DNA from: Geminicoccus sp.
GTDB taxonomy: Bacteria; Pseudomonadota; Alphaproteobacteria; UBA7985
Length of the DNA stretch: 64,000 bases
Direction of reading: 5' to 3'
NCBI GenBank assembly: GCA_002708995.1
Contig: PAPT01000032.1
Span: forward strand, 36,039-100,038
This document shows, one piece after another, positions 41,628 through 50,528 of the stretch. The notes beneath the pieces are model-generated. The model saw nothing but the letters and a program-made list of their open reading frames with translations, was not told where the DNA came from and ran no database searches. Position 1 is the stretch's first letter. Each line of letters starts with the position of its first letter. A program made the translations under genes and the position numbers.

Positions 41628-42206
41628 ATGCAGATCAGTGTTACTTCCCGCCATATGGATGTCAGCACCGCACTCGAGGCCCGCTCTCAGGATGTTGTGA
41701 CGGCTCTGCTCGATAAGTACTTCGGACACGGTCTGAGTGCCGAAGTGGTCTTTTCCAAGGGCGCAGGGGGTTTCAGCTGCATGATCACCGTCCACGTCCA
41801 CCGCAATCTTGAGCTTCAGGCCAGCGATGAGACCGGCGATGCGCACACCAGCCTCGATCAGGCGGCAGAAAAGCTGGCCAAGCGTCTCCGTCGGTATAAG
41901 CGCAAGCTCAACGACCATCGCGGGCTGGCTGAAGAAGCCGAGACCCGGGCGGCGCGGGCCGTGGTGTTCGAGGCTGCAGCCGTTGATCAGGGTGACGAGT
42001 CTGACGAATCAGAGGCTGAAGACGGCGATTTCGCCACCATCGTCGCCGAGCGTCAGACCGAGATTCAGCGACTTACTGTCGCGCAAGCGGTCGCGCGCCT
42101 TGATTTGTCGGGCCTCAACGCTCTCCTGTTTGAATCAGATGGCAGGGTCAACCTCGTATATCGGCGCAATGATGGTAACATTGGCTGGATCGATCCCGGC
42201 CAGTAG
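41628..42206 (+). CDS. hpf: Ribosome hibernation promoting factor, long form
   Basis: 192 residues from the ATG after AGGAGCAGCCC. N-terminal S30AE domain: ISVTSRHMDVSTALEARSQD, FSCMITVHVHRNLELQASDE and AAEKLAKRLRRYKRKLNDH. A linker rich in Asp/Glu follows, then the long-HPF dimerisation domain (TVAQAVARLDLSGLNALLFE, NLVYRRNDGNIGWIDP). It dimerises ribosomes into inactive 100S particles during starvation. Confidence 0.95.
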   Translation: MQISVTSRHMDVSTALEARSQDVVTALLDKYFGHGLSAEVVFSKGAGGFSCMITVHVHRNLELQASDETGDAHTSLDQAAEKLAKRLRRYKRKLNDHRGLAEEAETRAARAVVFEAAAVDQGDESDESEAEDGDFATIVAERQTEIQRLTVAQAVARLDLSGLNALLFESDGRVNLVYRRNDGNIGWIDPGQ

Positions 42207-42271
42207 TACGATCGATTGATGGGACTGCAAGCGGTCCGAGCCCACCACCGGTACTTTTTGGGATACGTGTT

Positions 42272-42715
42272 TTGAACGAAGCCCTTGTCGCGCCGACATT
42301 CATCGATCCGAATGTCAGTGTCACGAGCAAAAGACAGTTGTTGCTTTCTCTGGCTCAGCGGGTTGCAGAACCCTATGGCGTGGCAGAACGCGAGGTGCTG
42401 TCCGCGCTGCAGGATCGGGAGCAGGAAGGCTCGACCGGTGCCGGTGAAGGGGTTGCCATCCCGCACGCCAAGCTGCCGGGGCTGAACCGGACTGTGACCT
42501 ACTTCGCGCGGCTGCAGGATCCCGTTTCCTATGACTCCCACGACGATATCGATGTCGATCTGGTGTTCCTGATTTTGGCGCCGGAGACGGCAAACGGCGA
42601 CCATCTCAAGCTGCTCGCCCGGGTTTCACGGGCCTTCAAAGACGCGACGTTCTGCGAGCGTTTGCGCGGCGCTGAAGACGCGGCTGCCCTCGATATTCTG
42701 CTGAACGAAGTCTGA
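42272..42715 (+). CDS. ptsN: Nitrogen-PTS IIA protein
   Basis: 147 residues; the start is TTG 42272 because the nearby GTG runs directly into a stop. SKRQLLLSLAQRVAEPYGVA and VLSALQDREQEGSTGAGEG precede the phosphorylated His in GVAIPHAKLPGL. DLVFLILAPETANGDHLKLL is the usual helix region. It receives phosphate from EI-Ntr/NPr and regulates potassium and nitrogen responses. Confidence 0.95.
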   Translation: MNEALVAPTFIDPNVSVTSKRQLLLSLAQRVAEPYGVAEREVLSALQDREQEGSTGAGEGVAIPHAKLPGLNRTVTYFARLQDPVSYDSHDDIDVDLVFLILAPETANGDHLKLLARVSRAFKDATFCERLRGAEDAAALDILLNEV

Positions 42716-42730
42716 GCGCCTGCCGGGCCG

Positions 42731-43147
42731 TCAGCTCAGGTTTTCCAGCGGCCAGAACGGCAGGCTGTCGAGCAAATCATCGACCTCACTGACGGTAAAA
42801 AACAGAAACAGCAGGCCCGCGATGGTGAAATAGGCCGACAGGGGCACCAGCACCGCGATGGCGCCGACCCAACGCCACCAGCGGTCGAGGCTGAGATCAC
42901 CCGACATTTCGGTGAAAAGAGCGTAGCTGTAGTACAGAATGGCGAACAGGCCCGCGGGCAGCAGCCAGAAGGCCACCGGGCGCTGGTCGAGCAGATCGAT
43001 CGGCCCGAAGACGGCACAAACCACCCAGCAGACAATGCAGAAGATCAGGGCGATCAGGGTCAGCCGGAACAGCACCATGCTCCGGTAAAACTGCCGGCGT
43101 TCAGCCTCGGTCAGCAATGAGCTCTGCTCGAAGTAGCGCCGCGCCAT
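42731..43147 (-). CDS. Small membrane protein, three hydrophobic helices
   Basis: 138 residues. A charged N-terminus (EQSSLLTEAERRQFYRSM) is followed by helices LTLIALIFCIVCWVVCAVF, VAFWLLPAGLFAILYYSYAL and a region AIAVLVPLSAYFTIAGLLFL. It lies 5 bp after the hsp20 gene on the same strand, so it is the third gene of the mntR-hsp20 operon. No family is recognised; a link to metal or heat stress is only contextual. Confidence 0.7.
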   Translation of the reverse strand: MARRYFEQSSLLTEAERRQFYRSMVLFRLTLIALIFCIVCWVVCAVFGPIDLLDQRPVAFWLLPAGLFAILYYSYALFTEMSGDLSLDRWWRWVGAIAVLVPLSAYFTIAGLLFLFFTVSEVDDLLDSLPFWPLENLS

Positions 43148-43152
43148 GGTCG

Positions 43153-43575
43153 CTATTGCCGGGCTTGGATGTTGATTTCTTCGCCGCTGTCGCTGCTGGT
43201 CACCGCGCGGTTGAGAGTGACCTCGAGGATGCCATCGGCGACGCTGGCCCCTTCCACGGTCAGGGCGGGGCCGAGCGCAAAACGTCGCTGGAACCCACGC
43301 AGGGCGATGCCACTGTGAAAAACGTCGGTCGCCTCCGGGGCGGGTTCACCCTGCGACCGCTTGCCAAGGATCAGCAGCTGATGGGGCTGGGCGATGACGC
43401 GCAGGTCGTGGCGCGTAAAGCCGGCCACTGCGACCCGCACCACCAGCGTGCTTTCGCCGCGCAGGAGGACATCGAAGGGCGGATAGGCGTCGCTGCCCCG
43501 CTGCTTGGACAAAAAGTCCAGATGGTTGAACAGGGGTTCGAACCCGAGCAGCGAGGGGTGTTCGAGCAGGTTCAA
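43153..43575 (-). CDS. Small heat shock protein (Hsp20/alpha-crystallin)
   Basis: 140 residues. YPPFDVLLRGESTLVVRVAV is the start of the alpha-crystallin domain. FTRHDLRVIAQPHQLLILGK is the L-V-G-Kr core, and FALGPALTVEGASVADGILE with VTLNRAV carries the A-x-x-x-n-G-L/I-L motif (here ASVADGILEV). Close to IbpA of alphaproteobacteria. The ATG overlaps the mntR stop by 4 bp, an unusual coupling of a chaperone to a metal regulator. Confidence 0.9.
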   Translation of the reverse strand: MNLLEHPSLLGFEPLFNHLDFLSKQRGSDAYPPFDVLLRGESTLVVRVAVAGFTRHDLRVIAQPHQLLILGKRSQGEPAPEATDVFHSGIALRGFQRRFALGPALTVEGASVADGILEVTLNRAVTSSDSGEEINIQARQ

Positions 43576-44108
43576 GATCCGATCTTCCCGGTCCAGTCCT
43601 GAAACGCCTGAATGGTGGCTTCGGAGACGTAGTGCTCGATGCCCTCTGCATCCCGCTCAGCGGTTCCTTCATCGATGCCGAGCGCCGTCAGGAACTCAAC
43701 TACGATCCGATGGCGTTCTCGCGATTCCTGCGCCAGATTGGTGCCGGCGTCGGTTAGGAAGATTGACCGGTAGGGCTGGGTGTTGACCAGGCCTTCCTTG
43801 GTCAGCCGGGACAGGATCCGGTTCACGGTCGCGTGGCTGACCCCCATTCGCGCAGCGACGTCGACCACCCGGGCCTCGCCGGTCGCCTTGATCAGGTCGT
43901 CGATCAGCTCAACGTAGTCCTCGGCTGTCTCGCTCCGCCGCGCTTCGCGCACAGCCTCGAACCCGGCAGCCTGCTGCTCAACGGGCGCAAGGTCGGGGTT
44001 GTCGGTCTGTCCGGAAACGCTCTTTGGGTCGGACAAGGGCTGCTGCCTTTCGATGGGGTTCTGTGTGTTGATACAGCCCGGGCCGTGGATTTCAAGGATT
44101 CGGCACAC
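43572..44108 (-). CDS. mntR: Manganese-responsive DtxR-family regulator
   Basis: 178 residues from the ATG at 44108; a TTG about 30 codons later (LSDPKS) may be the real start. It matches E. coli MntR strongly: AAGFEAVREARRSETAEDYV, ELIDDLIKATGEARVVDVAA, the HTH RMGVSHATVNRILSRLTKEG, then RDAEGIEHYVSEATIQAF with the metal-site Glu/His. MntR represses Mn uptake genes when Mn is high. It is divergent from the sit-like importer, with a palindrome between them. No SH3-like C-terminal domain, as in other MntR. Confidence 0.93.
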   Translation of the reverse strand: MCRILEIHGPGCINTQNPIERQQPLSDPKSVSGQTDNPDLAPVEQQAAGFEAVREARRSETAEDYVELIDDLIKATGEARVVDVAARMGVSHATVNRILSRLTKEGLVNTQPYRSIFLTDAGTNLAQESRERHRIVVEFLTALGIDEGTAERDAEGIEHYVSEATIQAFQDWTGKIGS

Positions 44109-44144
44109 AGGTTCGACCGCGACACCGATGGCTATTGCACAATT

Positions 44145-44160
44145 TGTAGCCTGAGCTACA
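44145..44160 (+). promoter_or_regulatory. MntR-like operator palindrome
   Basis: TGTAGC CTGA GCTACA, a perfect 6-4-6 inverted repeat with the TAGC-N4-GCTA core seen in MntR boxes. It overlaps the spacer and -10 of a possible promoter (TTGCAC at 44135, TACATT at 44157), 44 bases before the importer gene and 37 bases from the mntR start. It can control both. Confidence 0.65.
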
Positions 44161-44203
44161 TTGTAAAATCTATGCTTAATTCTGTGCAGGATAGTGACTC
44201 TTG

Positions 44204-45175
44204 ATGCGTCGTCTCGCGCTATCTTTGGTGGCGTTGCTGTTCCTTGCCGGCCCGGCCCCGGCGGAGGATTTTGTGCTGCGCACGACCACGGAGATGCTGG
44301 CTCAGCCGTTGGCCTTTATTTTCGAAGGACAGGCAGAGGTCTCGGCGCTGCTTGGCGCCGGCACTGACCCCCACACGTATCAACCCACGCGCCTTGACGT
44401 GCGCAGCATGGTCGAGGCCGACGCCGTGACCTATCACGGCCTGCTGTTCGAGGCGCAATTGCTCGACTTGATGCAGCAGCTGGAGCAGCGTCTGCCGGCG
44501 CTTGCAGCGGAAGCCTATCAGCCCGCCGACGACCTGCTGCGTGACGGTGGCCTGCCGGACCCGCACACCTGGCACAACCCCGTGCTTTGGATCGAGACGG
44601 TGGTTGACCTGTCGCGGGCGCTGGACGAGCTGACCGATCTGGACCTGTCCGAGGAGCGGGTTGGGATGCTGCGCGAAGCGGCGCTGCAGACCGACGCGTG
44701 GATCGACGCGGTCTTTGCCGACATCGACCCTGAACAGCGCACGGTGGTCAGTGCGCACGACGCCTTTCAATACTACGGTGAGCGCTACAGCATACGCTTC
44801 GAGCCGCTGCTAGGGCTATCGACGGCCAGCGAAACCAAACTCGCTCGGCTGAACGAACTCGTGGACCTAATCGAAGAGCAGAATCTGAGCGCCGTGTTTA
44901 GCGAAACCACGGTGGAGAACGCCGGCATAGCTGCCCTGCGCGAGGGCGCGGCCCGGCGGGGTCTGGCCCTGCGGGCGCTGCCGCCCCTGTTTTCCGACGC
45001 CTTGGCGCCGGCTGGTGAGCCGGGTTCGACCTACTTCGGCATGCTGATCCAGAACACCATCAACATGGCGGATGCCATGAGCGGGCAGCGCCTGGTTCCG
45101 CCCGCGTCCCTGCTCGACTTTCTGGGCCAGAACGGCCTGATTTCCCTGACTGCAACAGAGGCGAGAGCTCAATGA
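44204..45175 (+). CDS. sitA: Manganese ABC importer periplasmic binding protein (SitA/MntA-like)
   Basis: 323 residues from the ATG at 44204 (a TTG lies one codon upstream). Signal peptide RLALSLVALLFLAGPAPA. Metal ligands: TDPHTYQPTRLDV, LPDPHTWHNP, VSAHDAFQYYGERYSIR and the acidic region FSETTVENAG. There is no His-rich loop, unlike the other importer's ZnuA, which favours Mn/Fe over Zn. Adjacent mntR supports manganese. The ATPase ATG overlaps its stop by 4 bp. Confidence 0.9.
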   Translation: MRRLALSLVALLFLAGPAPAEDFVLRTTTEMLAQPLAFIFEGQAEVSALLGAGTDPHTYQPTRLDVRSMVEADAVTYHGLLFEAQLLDLMQQLEQRLPALAAEAYQPADDLLRDGGLPDPHTWHNPVLWIETVVDLSRALDELTDLDLSEERVGMLREAALQTDAWIDAVFADIDPEQRTVVSAHDAFQYYGERYSIRFEPLLGLSTASETKLARLNELVDLIEEQNLSAVFSETTVENAGIAALREGAARRGLALRALPPLFSDALAPAGEPGSTYFGMLIQNTINMADAMSGQRLVPPASLLDFLGQNGLISLTATEARAQ

Positions 45176-45942
45176 ATGCGCTGAGTAACCTGTTAATGAT
45201 TACCGACCGCAATGTCAGCCTGAGCGTGGATGAGGCCATCCGGGTCTCCGGACTGCGCGTGGGCTACGGCGGCGCGCCGGTGGTTGACGACGTGAGCATC
45301 GGCGTCAATCGCGGTGAGCGTCTGGCTGTAATCGGTGCCAATGGTGCCGGCAAGTCTACCCTGCTCAAAGGCATGCTGGGGCTGATCCGGCCCGAAACCG
45401 GCAGTGCCACTTTCCTCGACCGGCCGTTCTGGGCCGTTCGGCAGCACCTCGCTTTCGTCGCGCAGGCCGACGAGACCGATTGGGACTTTCCCAGCCGGGT
45501 CCGGGATCTGGTCGCCATGGGGCGGGGGGTTCACCTTGGCCTGACCGGTCGGCTCGGGGCAGAGGACTGGCGCGCGGTGGGCGCGGCGCTGGAGCGGCTG
45601 AACATCGCCGACCTCGCGGCGCGCCCGCTATCCGAGCTGTCCGGGGGGCAACGCCGCCGCGTGCTGCTGGCCCGCGCACTGGCGCAGGACCCGCAGATCA
45701 TGCTGCTCGACGAGCCGTTTCAGGCCATCGATGCCGCGACGCGAGAAGCGCTGATCACGGTATTGGATGACTTCCAGGCCGAGGGCAAAACCGCGCTGAT
45801 CGTCCACCACAATCTGGGAGAGGTGCGCAGCCTGTTCGACCGTGTGGCGCTGCTGGACGGGACCGTGACGGCGCTCGATACGCCGGACGCAGTGCTGGCG
45901 TCGGACGCCTTCGAACGCGCCTTTGGCATCTCCGCCCGCTAA
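45172..45942 (+). CDS. sitB: Manganese ABC importer ATPase (SitB/MntB-like)
   Basis: 256 residues; the N-terminal ~20 residues before RVSGLRVGYGG may be over-extended. Walker A GANGAGKST, Q-loop AFVAQADETDWDFPSRVRDL (D-FP of metal ATPases), signature LSGGQRRRVLLAR, Walker B IMLLDEPFQAID and switch IVHHN. It energises the two permeases encoded downstream. Confidence 0.93.
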   Translation: MNALSNLLMITDRNVSLSVDEAIRVSGLRVGYGGAPVVDDVSIGVNRGERLAVIGANGAGKSTLLKGMLGLIRPETGSATFLDRPFWAVRQHLAFVAQADETDWDFPSRVRDLVAMGRGVHLGLTGRLGAEDWRAVGAALERLNIADLAARPLSELSGGQRRRVLLARALAQDPQIMLLDEPFQAIDAATREALITVLDDFQAEGKTALIVHHNLGEVRSLFDRVALLDGTVTALDTPDAVLASDAFERAFGISAR

Positions 45943-45965
45943 GCCCGCCGTCGCGAGCCTGGATC

Positions 45966-46814
45966 ATGGATTACAACACCCTGATCGTGCTGGTCGGCTT
46001 GGTGAGCGCCGGACTGCTGCTCGGTAGTTTCGGTGCGCTGGTCAGCCTGCGCGGTGAAAATCTGACCGCCGACGTTGCTGGACACGGGGTCGTCTCCGGC
46101 GTGGTGCTGTCGCAGGGTGTGATCGTCTGGTTCGGTCTGGGGACGTGGTTGGCGGAACCGGTGCTCTGGGTGCTGGGCTTTACGAGCTCAGCGCTGATCC
46201 TCTGCTTCATCTTCTTTCTGCGCTGGCGCGGCTATTCGGTAGGCGCCAGTCAGGCGCTGGCCATTGCGCTGGCTTACGGCTCCAGCCTTGTCCTGCTGAG
46301 TATCGTGCAGGCGACCGGCGCGTTTTCGACCAAGGGCCTGACTCTGCTTCTGCTCGGTGATGCCGCGACGTTGACGCTGGGCAAGGTACTGCCCGCGCTC
46401 ATGCTGCTGCTGGTCTGGGGGCTGGCGTTCCTGCTGCTGCGCCGCGCTTTGCACGATTGGGTGCTGGACCGGCACGCCAGCGGCCTCGCAGGCCTGCAAT
46501 CCCGGCTCGATCTGGTATGGGCGGTCGCGACAGTGGCGCTGGTGCTCAGCGCCCTGCCGGCGCTGGGGCTGACCCTGCTGGTTGGCATGCTGACCCTGCC
46601 TGCCCTGATTGTTCGGCCCTGGGTGACGTCATTCAGCGGGCTTGTGCTGGGGTCGGCCTTGATCGGCGGGGTGGTGTCGGGCCTCGCCGGGTGGCTCAGC
46701 GCCGGGGTGCTGCCGCTGCCCACAGGGGCATTGGTGGTCGTGAGCCTCGGTGCGGTCTGGGCGCTGGGCAGCCTGGCAGCCGGTCTGCGCCGAAAGGGGG
46801 TTCCGGCCCGATGA
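45966..46814 (+). CDS. sitC: Manganese ABC importer permease 1 (SitC-like)
   Basis: 282 residues, about eight hydrophobic helices. SLRGENLTADVAGHGVVSGV is the ABC-3 coupling region. LVGMLTLPALIVRPWVTSFS and the following helices are conserved in the family. The stop overlaps the start of permease 2. Two permeases per system is the SitABCD/MntABCD arrangement. Confidence 0.9.
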   Translation: MDYNTLIVLVGLVSAGLLLGSFGALVSLRGENLTADVAGHGVVSGVVLSQGVIVWFGLGTWLAEPVLWVLGFTSSALILCFIFFLRWRGYSVGASQALAIALAYGSSLVLLSIVQATGAFSTKGLTLLLLGDAATLTLGKVLPALMLLLVWGLAFLLLRRALHDWVLDRHASGLAGLQSRLDLVWAVATVALVLSALPALGLTLLVGMLTLPALIVRPWVTSFSGLVLGSALIGGVVSGLAGWLSAGVLPLPTGALVVVSLGAVWALGSLAAGLRRKGVPAR

Positions 46815-47722
46815 TGGTGCTCAGCCAAGACCTGCCCATCGTGGTCACCCTGTTCGGAGCCGCGGTCGCGGCAATCATCGCCGGCAGCCTGCTGCTGCCG
46901 CGGGGTCAGATCATGGTTTCCGAGGCGTCCAGCCATGCCGTCTTGCCCGGCATGGTGCTGGGTTTTCTGCTCTCTGGTGAACACGGTTGGCTCATGCTCA
47001 TCGGCGCCATCGCAGTCATCAGCCTGTTTCTCGGATTGACCATTTGCTTGCGTCGACGCCACCGGCTGGGGGCGAGCGTGGAAATCGCCGCGCTGTTTCC
47101 GCTGTTCTTTGGTGCGGGTGTGACCTTGCTGTCGCTGAGTGGGCTGGACGATACCGCAGCGATCGACCTCGACCACATCCTGTTCGGTTCGCTGGAGTTG
47201 ATTCTTTGGCTGGACGTTTTGAGCCCGGCCGACCTGCTCCGCCCGGGGGCTTGGGCGGCGGCGCCGGACCAGCTGTTGCTCGCGCTGAGCGGGGCGGGGC
47301 TGGCCTTGCTCCTCGCGCTGGCGGCCTACCCGCTGCTCAACCGCAGCCTGATGGACGGGCAGGCCTTCGCCCTCATGTCGCCCGTGGCGAGCTTTGGCCT
47401 GCGGGGGCTCGAAATTGTCCTCGTTGCAACCGCCAGCGCGGTTTGCCTGCGCACGGCCGGGGTTGTGATCGCCGTCGCTCTGTTCGGCGCACCGATCATC
47501 GGGGCGTGGAGCCTCGCGCGTCGTCTGTGGCAGGCCTGGCTGATCGCCGGGGTGATCACCCTGCTGGGACTTGGGCTGAGCTACGTCCTGAGTGCGGCGA
47601 TGCTAAGCCAGTTCGGGATCGAGGCGCGGCTATCTGGCCTGTTCGCGCTTTGCCTCGTTGCACTGGCGATCGCTGCGCCACTGGCCACTGGCAGAAGGAC
47701 GGCCAAGCGGCCGCTCGCGTGA
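46811..47722 (+). CDS. sitD: Manganese ABC importer permease 2 (SitD-like)
   Basis: 303 residues from the ATG ATG at 46811/46814; the longer upstream frame overlaps permease 1 and was rejected. RGQIMVSEASSHAVLPGMVL is the ABC-3 motif. SPVASFGLRGLEIVLVATAS and VVIAVALFGAPIIGAWSLAR are later conserved segments. It is the last gene of the four-gene importer operon; no intrinsic terminator is visible after it. Confidence 0.9.
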   Translation: MMVLSQDLPIVVTLFGAAVAAIIAGSLLLPRGQIMVSEASSHAVLPGMVLGFLLSGEHGWLMLIGAIAVISLFLGLTICLRRRHRLGASVEIAALFPLFFGAGVTLLSLSGLDDTAAIDLDHILFGSLELILWLDVLSPADLLRPGAWAAAPDQLLLALSGAGLALLLALAAYPLLNRSLMDGQAFALMSPVASFGLRGLEIVLVATASAVCLRTAGVVIAVALFGAPIIGAWSLARRLWQAWLIAGVITLLGLGLSYVLSAAMLSQFGIEARLSGLFALCLVALAIAAPLATGRRTAKRPLA

Positions 47723-47829
47723 ATAGACGGTTGCGCTTTGATCCAAAACACACCGAGCCGAAACAGCGCTCAATTTGATACCAGAAGGTTCAAGATCGCG
47801 CTCAGGAGCACCCCAGCAGACGCAAGGAT

Positions 47830-48022
47830 TCAGCGGTTTGCATGCGCAACCCGGGTCGCCAGATCGTTCAGCCGCTCACTTTGATCTTCAAAAAAACTCG
47901 CCATCGTCGACGTTGCATCGTTCTGCCCAGGCAGGTTGGGTAGACAGGGTCTCAATGGCATCGATCGAGCGCAGCAGATCGGACTTGAGGTCGTCGAGCG
48001 ACCGGATCAAGCTCATGTTCAT
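47830..48022 (-). pseudogene. Small helical protein gene split at a T7 homopolymer
   Basis: TAGGAGCC precedes an ATG at 48022 that opens MNMSLIRSLDDLKSDLLRSI, stopping at TGA 47888 right after seven T residues (44 residues). Removing one T joins it to the frame FEDQSERLNDLATRVAHANR, ending at 47830. The fused product is 63 residues and continuously helical and acidic/basic patterned. Either a homopolymer error, a real frameshift or programmed slippage explains this. No family is recognised. Confidence 0.45.
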
Positions 48023-48303
48023 TGAAGGCTCCTATAATGCTTAGGTAACTCGATAACCTGAGGGTCACTCCATTACAACCTTTTAGAGAAAGTCACGTTA
48101 TTATCGCTATTTTTATCGAAAAAAATGGACAGACAAAAAAATTGGTTGCTTTCTCAGGATCAAATTTGATCTGAAAACTGCTCGTTTCGAGATAGTAAAA
48201 GAAGTCGTATAAAAAACTCGAATCTAGACACGGTTGAGTCGTGCCGGACGTGCAGCTGTCCCCAGACACAGCCACTGGCAATCGATCAGAAACGGGAAGA
48301 AAG

Positions 48304-48379
<76 letters not shown>

Positions 48380-48495
48380 ACGCTGCTGGAAACCGGGCTC
48401 TGCATACTCAACCTGATCAGCTTTGTCGAAGCCTTTTTCAGGGCAGGACCGGCAGGGTCGGCAGCAGCACCTGTTTCGCGCCGCTGCCTTCAGGG

Positions 48496-49023
48496 TCAGA
48501 TGGATTCATCCTCATCGGATTGGAAACCCTCGACCGGAAGACCGCCGTCGTCGAGCTCATCGTCGTCGTCGAGCAGCGAGTCATCTCCGATCTTGTTGTC
48601 TTCTTCTTCTTCCTCGAAGTCGTCGTCGAGCGAAACCTCGCCATCGTCGTCGAGCGAAACCTCGCCATCGTCGTCCACGACCAGATCGGTATCGCCGTCT
48701 TCGAGTGTGTCTTCATCAACTTCGTCGAGCGCCACGGCCTTGACGCTTTCGTCCTCTTCTTCGTCCTCGTCATCTTTGGCGGCATCGGCCTTTGGTTCGG
48801 CCTCTTCCGCATCGGCGAGTTCAGGATCCGGCGCAGCCTCTTCCTTCGCGGTGACGACGGCTGCGGCGGCAACGCGGCCTCGGCGGGAGCGCATGACGGC
48901 TTCAGGGTCGTACTCGGTCCCACAGGACGGACATAAGGCAGGATCCGCATTCAGATCATAGTAACGCGCCCCGCAGCTCTGGCAGATGCGCTTGATACCG
49001 TATTCTTCTTCCAATTCAGGCAT
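48496..49023 (-). CDS. TIGR02300-family zinc-ribbon protein with long acidic tail
   Basis: 175 residues from the ATG at 49023 (MPELEEEYGIKRICQSCGAR). CQSCGARYYDLNADP and CPSCGTEYDPE form the FYDLN-acid zinc ribbon found almost only in alphaproteobacteria. From about residue 65 the chain is almost entirely Asp/Glu, including two tandem DDDGEVSL units. The ribbon binds Zn; the function is unknown. It is conserved next to aroA/tRNA in many relatives, which supports the taxonomic call. Confidence 0.9.
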   Translation of the reverse strand: MPELEEEYGIKRICQSCGARYYDLNADPALCPSCGTEYDPEAVMRSRRGRVAAAAVVTAKEEAAPDPELADAEEAEPKADAAKDDEDEEEDESVKAVALDEVDEDTLEDGDTDLVVDDDGEVSLDDDGEVSLDDDFEEEEEDNKIGDDSLLDDDDELDDGGLPVEGFQSDEDESI

Positions 49024-49199
49024 AAATGCCGACCTCGACAGTTTCTCGTTCGTAAGCCACTGCAAGCACCATAGGCGGGGGCGGGTGTCAATGCCGCCTT
49101 GGCGCTGTTGCTATGCGGTAGGCTGGGCTGAGCCGTGCTTTTCGCCTTTGCAGCACCCTATGCTAAATCGTCTTCAACCCCCGAATTGCGAGACCCCGA

Positions 49200-50528
49200 A
49201 TGTCCAGTCTGCCCCTCGAACCCGCCCAGAGCTGCCCTGCACAAGGATTGAAGGGTGAAGTCAGCGTCCCCGGCGACAAGTCGATTTCGCATCGGTCTCT
49301 GATGTTCGGCACGCTGGCGTTGGGCGATACGGAGATCCGCGGCCTGCTGACCGGCGAAGATGTGATGGCAACCGCCGAAGCCATGCGCCGACTGGGTGCA
49401 GTGATCGAGCGCGACGGCGACGATTTCCGCGTTTCCGGTGTCGGGGTTGGCGGCCTGCAGGAGCCCGCCCTGCCGCTGGATATGGGCAACTCCGGCACCT
49501 CGACCCGGCTGATTCTCGGAATGCTCGCGACCCATGACCTGACGGCTGTGGTCTTCGGCGATGCTTCGCTGAACAAGCGCCCCATGGCCCGGGTAACAGA
49601 CCCGCTGAGCCAGTTCGGCGCGCGCTTCATGGCGCGCTTGGGCGGGCGTTTGCCGCTGGCCGTGCAGGGGACGGCCGACGCCATGCCGGTGCGCTACGTC
49701 TCGCCGATGGCTTCGGCGCAGGTGAAATCAGCGGTGCTGCTCGCCGGCCTCAATGCCCCGGGCGAGACGACCCTGATCGAGCCGACGCCGACCCGCGACC
49801 ACACCGAGCGCATGCTGCGCGGCTTCGGCGCCAGCGTCACTTCAGAAGCCAGCAACGAAGGCCTGGCCATTACCCTGACCGGGCAGCCCGAACTGCGCGC
49901 GACGCCGGTCATCGTTCCCGGTGACCCGAGTTCTGCCGCCTTCCTCGCGGTCGCCGGCACCATCGTACCCGGCTCGGCCCTGACCATCACCAACGTGATG
50001 CAGAACGAACACCGCACCGGCCTGTTCCAGTCACTGGTCGACATGGGCGCCGACCTGGCGCTGGTGAACCCGCGTGAAGTCGCCGGCGAGACCGTCGCCG
50101 ACGTGCAGGTGCAGTCTTCATCGCTCAAGGGCTGCCTGATCCCCGCCGACCGCGCGCCTTCCCAGATCGACGAATACCCGATCCTCTCCGTTGCCGCGGC
50201 GGTGGCCAGCGGCACCACCCGGATGGAGGGTCTGGAAGAACTGCGGGTCAAGGAATCCGACCGCCTCGCCGGCATTATCGACATGCTCGGCGCGGCCGGT
50301 GTGGTCACGCGCTCGGGCGAGGACTGGCTCGAGATCGATGGCCTCGGCGGCCCTGTGCCCGGCGGCGGCCTCGTCGAGACCCAGCTCGATCACCGGCGGG
50401 CCATGTCGACGCTGATCCTCGGGATGGTCGCGGAGAAGGGCATGGGCGTCGACGATCGCAACTGCATACTGACCTCGTTCCCAACCTTCGTGACCCTGTT
50501 CAACGATCTGGGCGCAGACATCGCATGA
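49200..50528 (+). CDS. aroA: EPSP synthase (3-phosphoshikimate 1-carboxyvinyltransferase)
   Basis: 442 residues. Shikimate-pathway enzyme joining PEP and shikimate-3-phosphate. GDKSISHRSLMFGTLALGDT is the phosphate-binding start, and DMGNSGTSTRLILGMLA the N-G-T motif. LNKRPMARV, the SPMASAQVKSAVLLAGLNA stretch and EELRVKESDRLAGIIDML follow. The region around LDMGNSGTSTR has the Ala/Gly pattern of class II (CP4-like) forms common in alphaproteobacteria. It overlaps cmk by 4 bp. Confidence 0.96.
   Translation: MSSLPLEPAQSCPAQGLKGEVSVPGDKSISHRSLMFGTLALGDTEIRGLLTGEDVMATAEAMRRLGAVIERDGDDFRVSGVGVGGLQEPALPLDMGNSGTSTRLILGMLATHDLTAVVFGDASLNKRPMARVTDPLSQFGARFMARLGGRLPLAVQGTADAMPVRYVSPMASAQVKSAVLLAGLNAPGETTLIEPTPTRDHTERMLRGFGASVTSEASNEGLAITLTGQPELRATPVIVPGDPSSAAFLAVAGTIVPGSALTITNVMQNEHRTGLFQSLVDMGADLALVNPREVAGETVADVQVQSSSLKGCLIPADRAPSQIDEYPILSVAAAVASGTTRMEGLEELRVKESDRLAGIIDMLGAAGVVTRSGEDWLEIDGLGGPVPGGGLVETQLDHRRAMSTLILGMVAEKGMGVDDRNCILTSFPTFVTLFNDLGADIA

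Noticed and set aside
48500..48961. Plus-strand Ser-rich ORF of 153 codons
   Set aside because: It is antisense to the acidic tail of the TIGR02300 protein; GAC/GAA codons read in reverse give Ser-rich nonsense.
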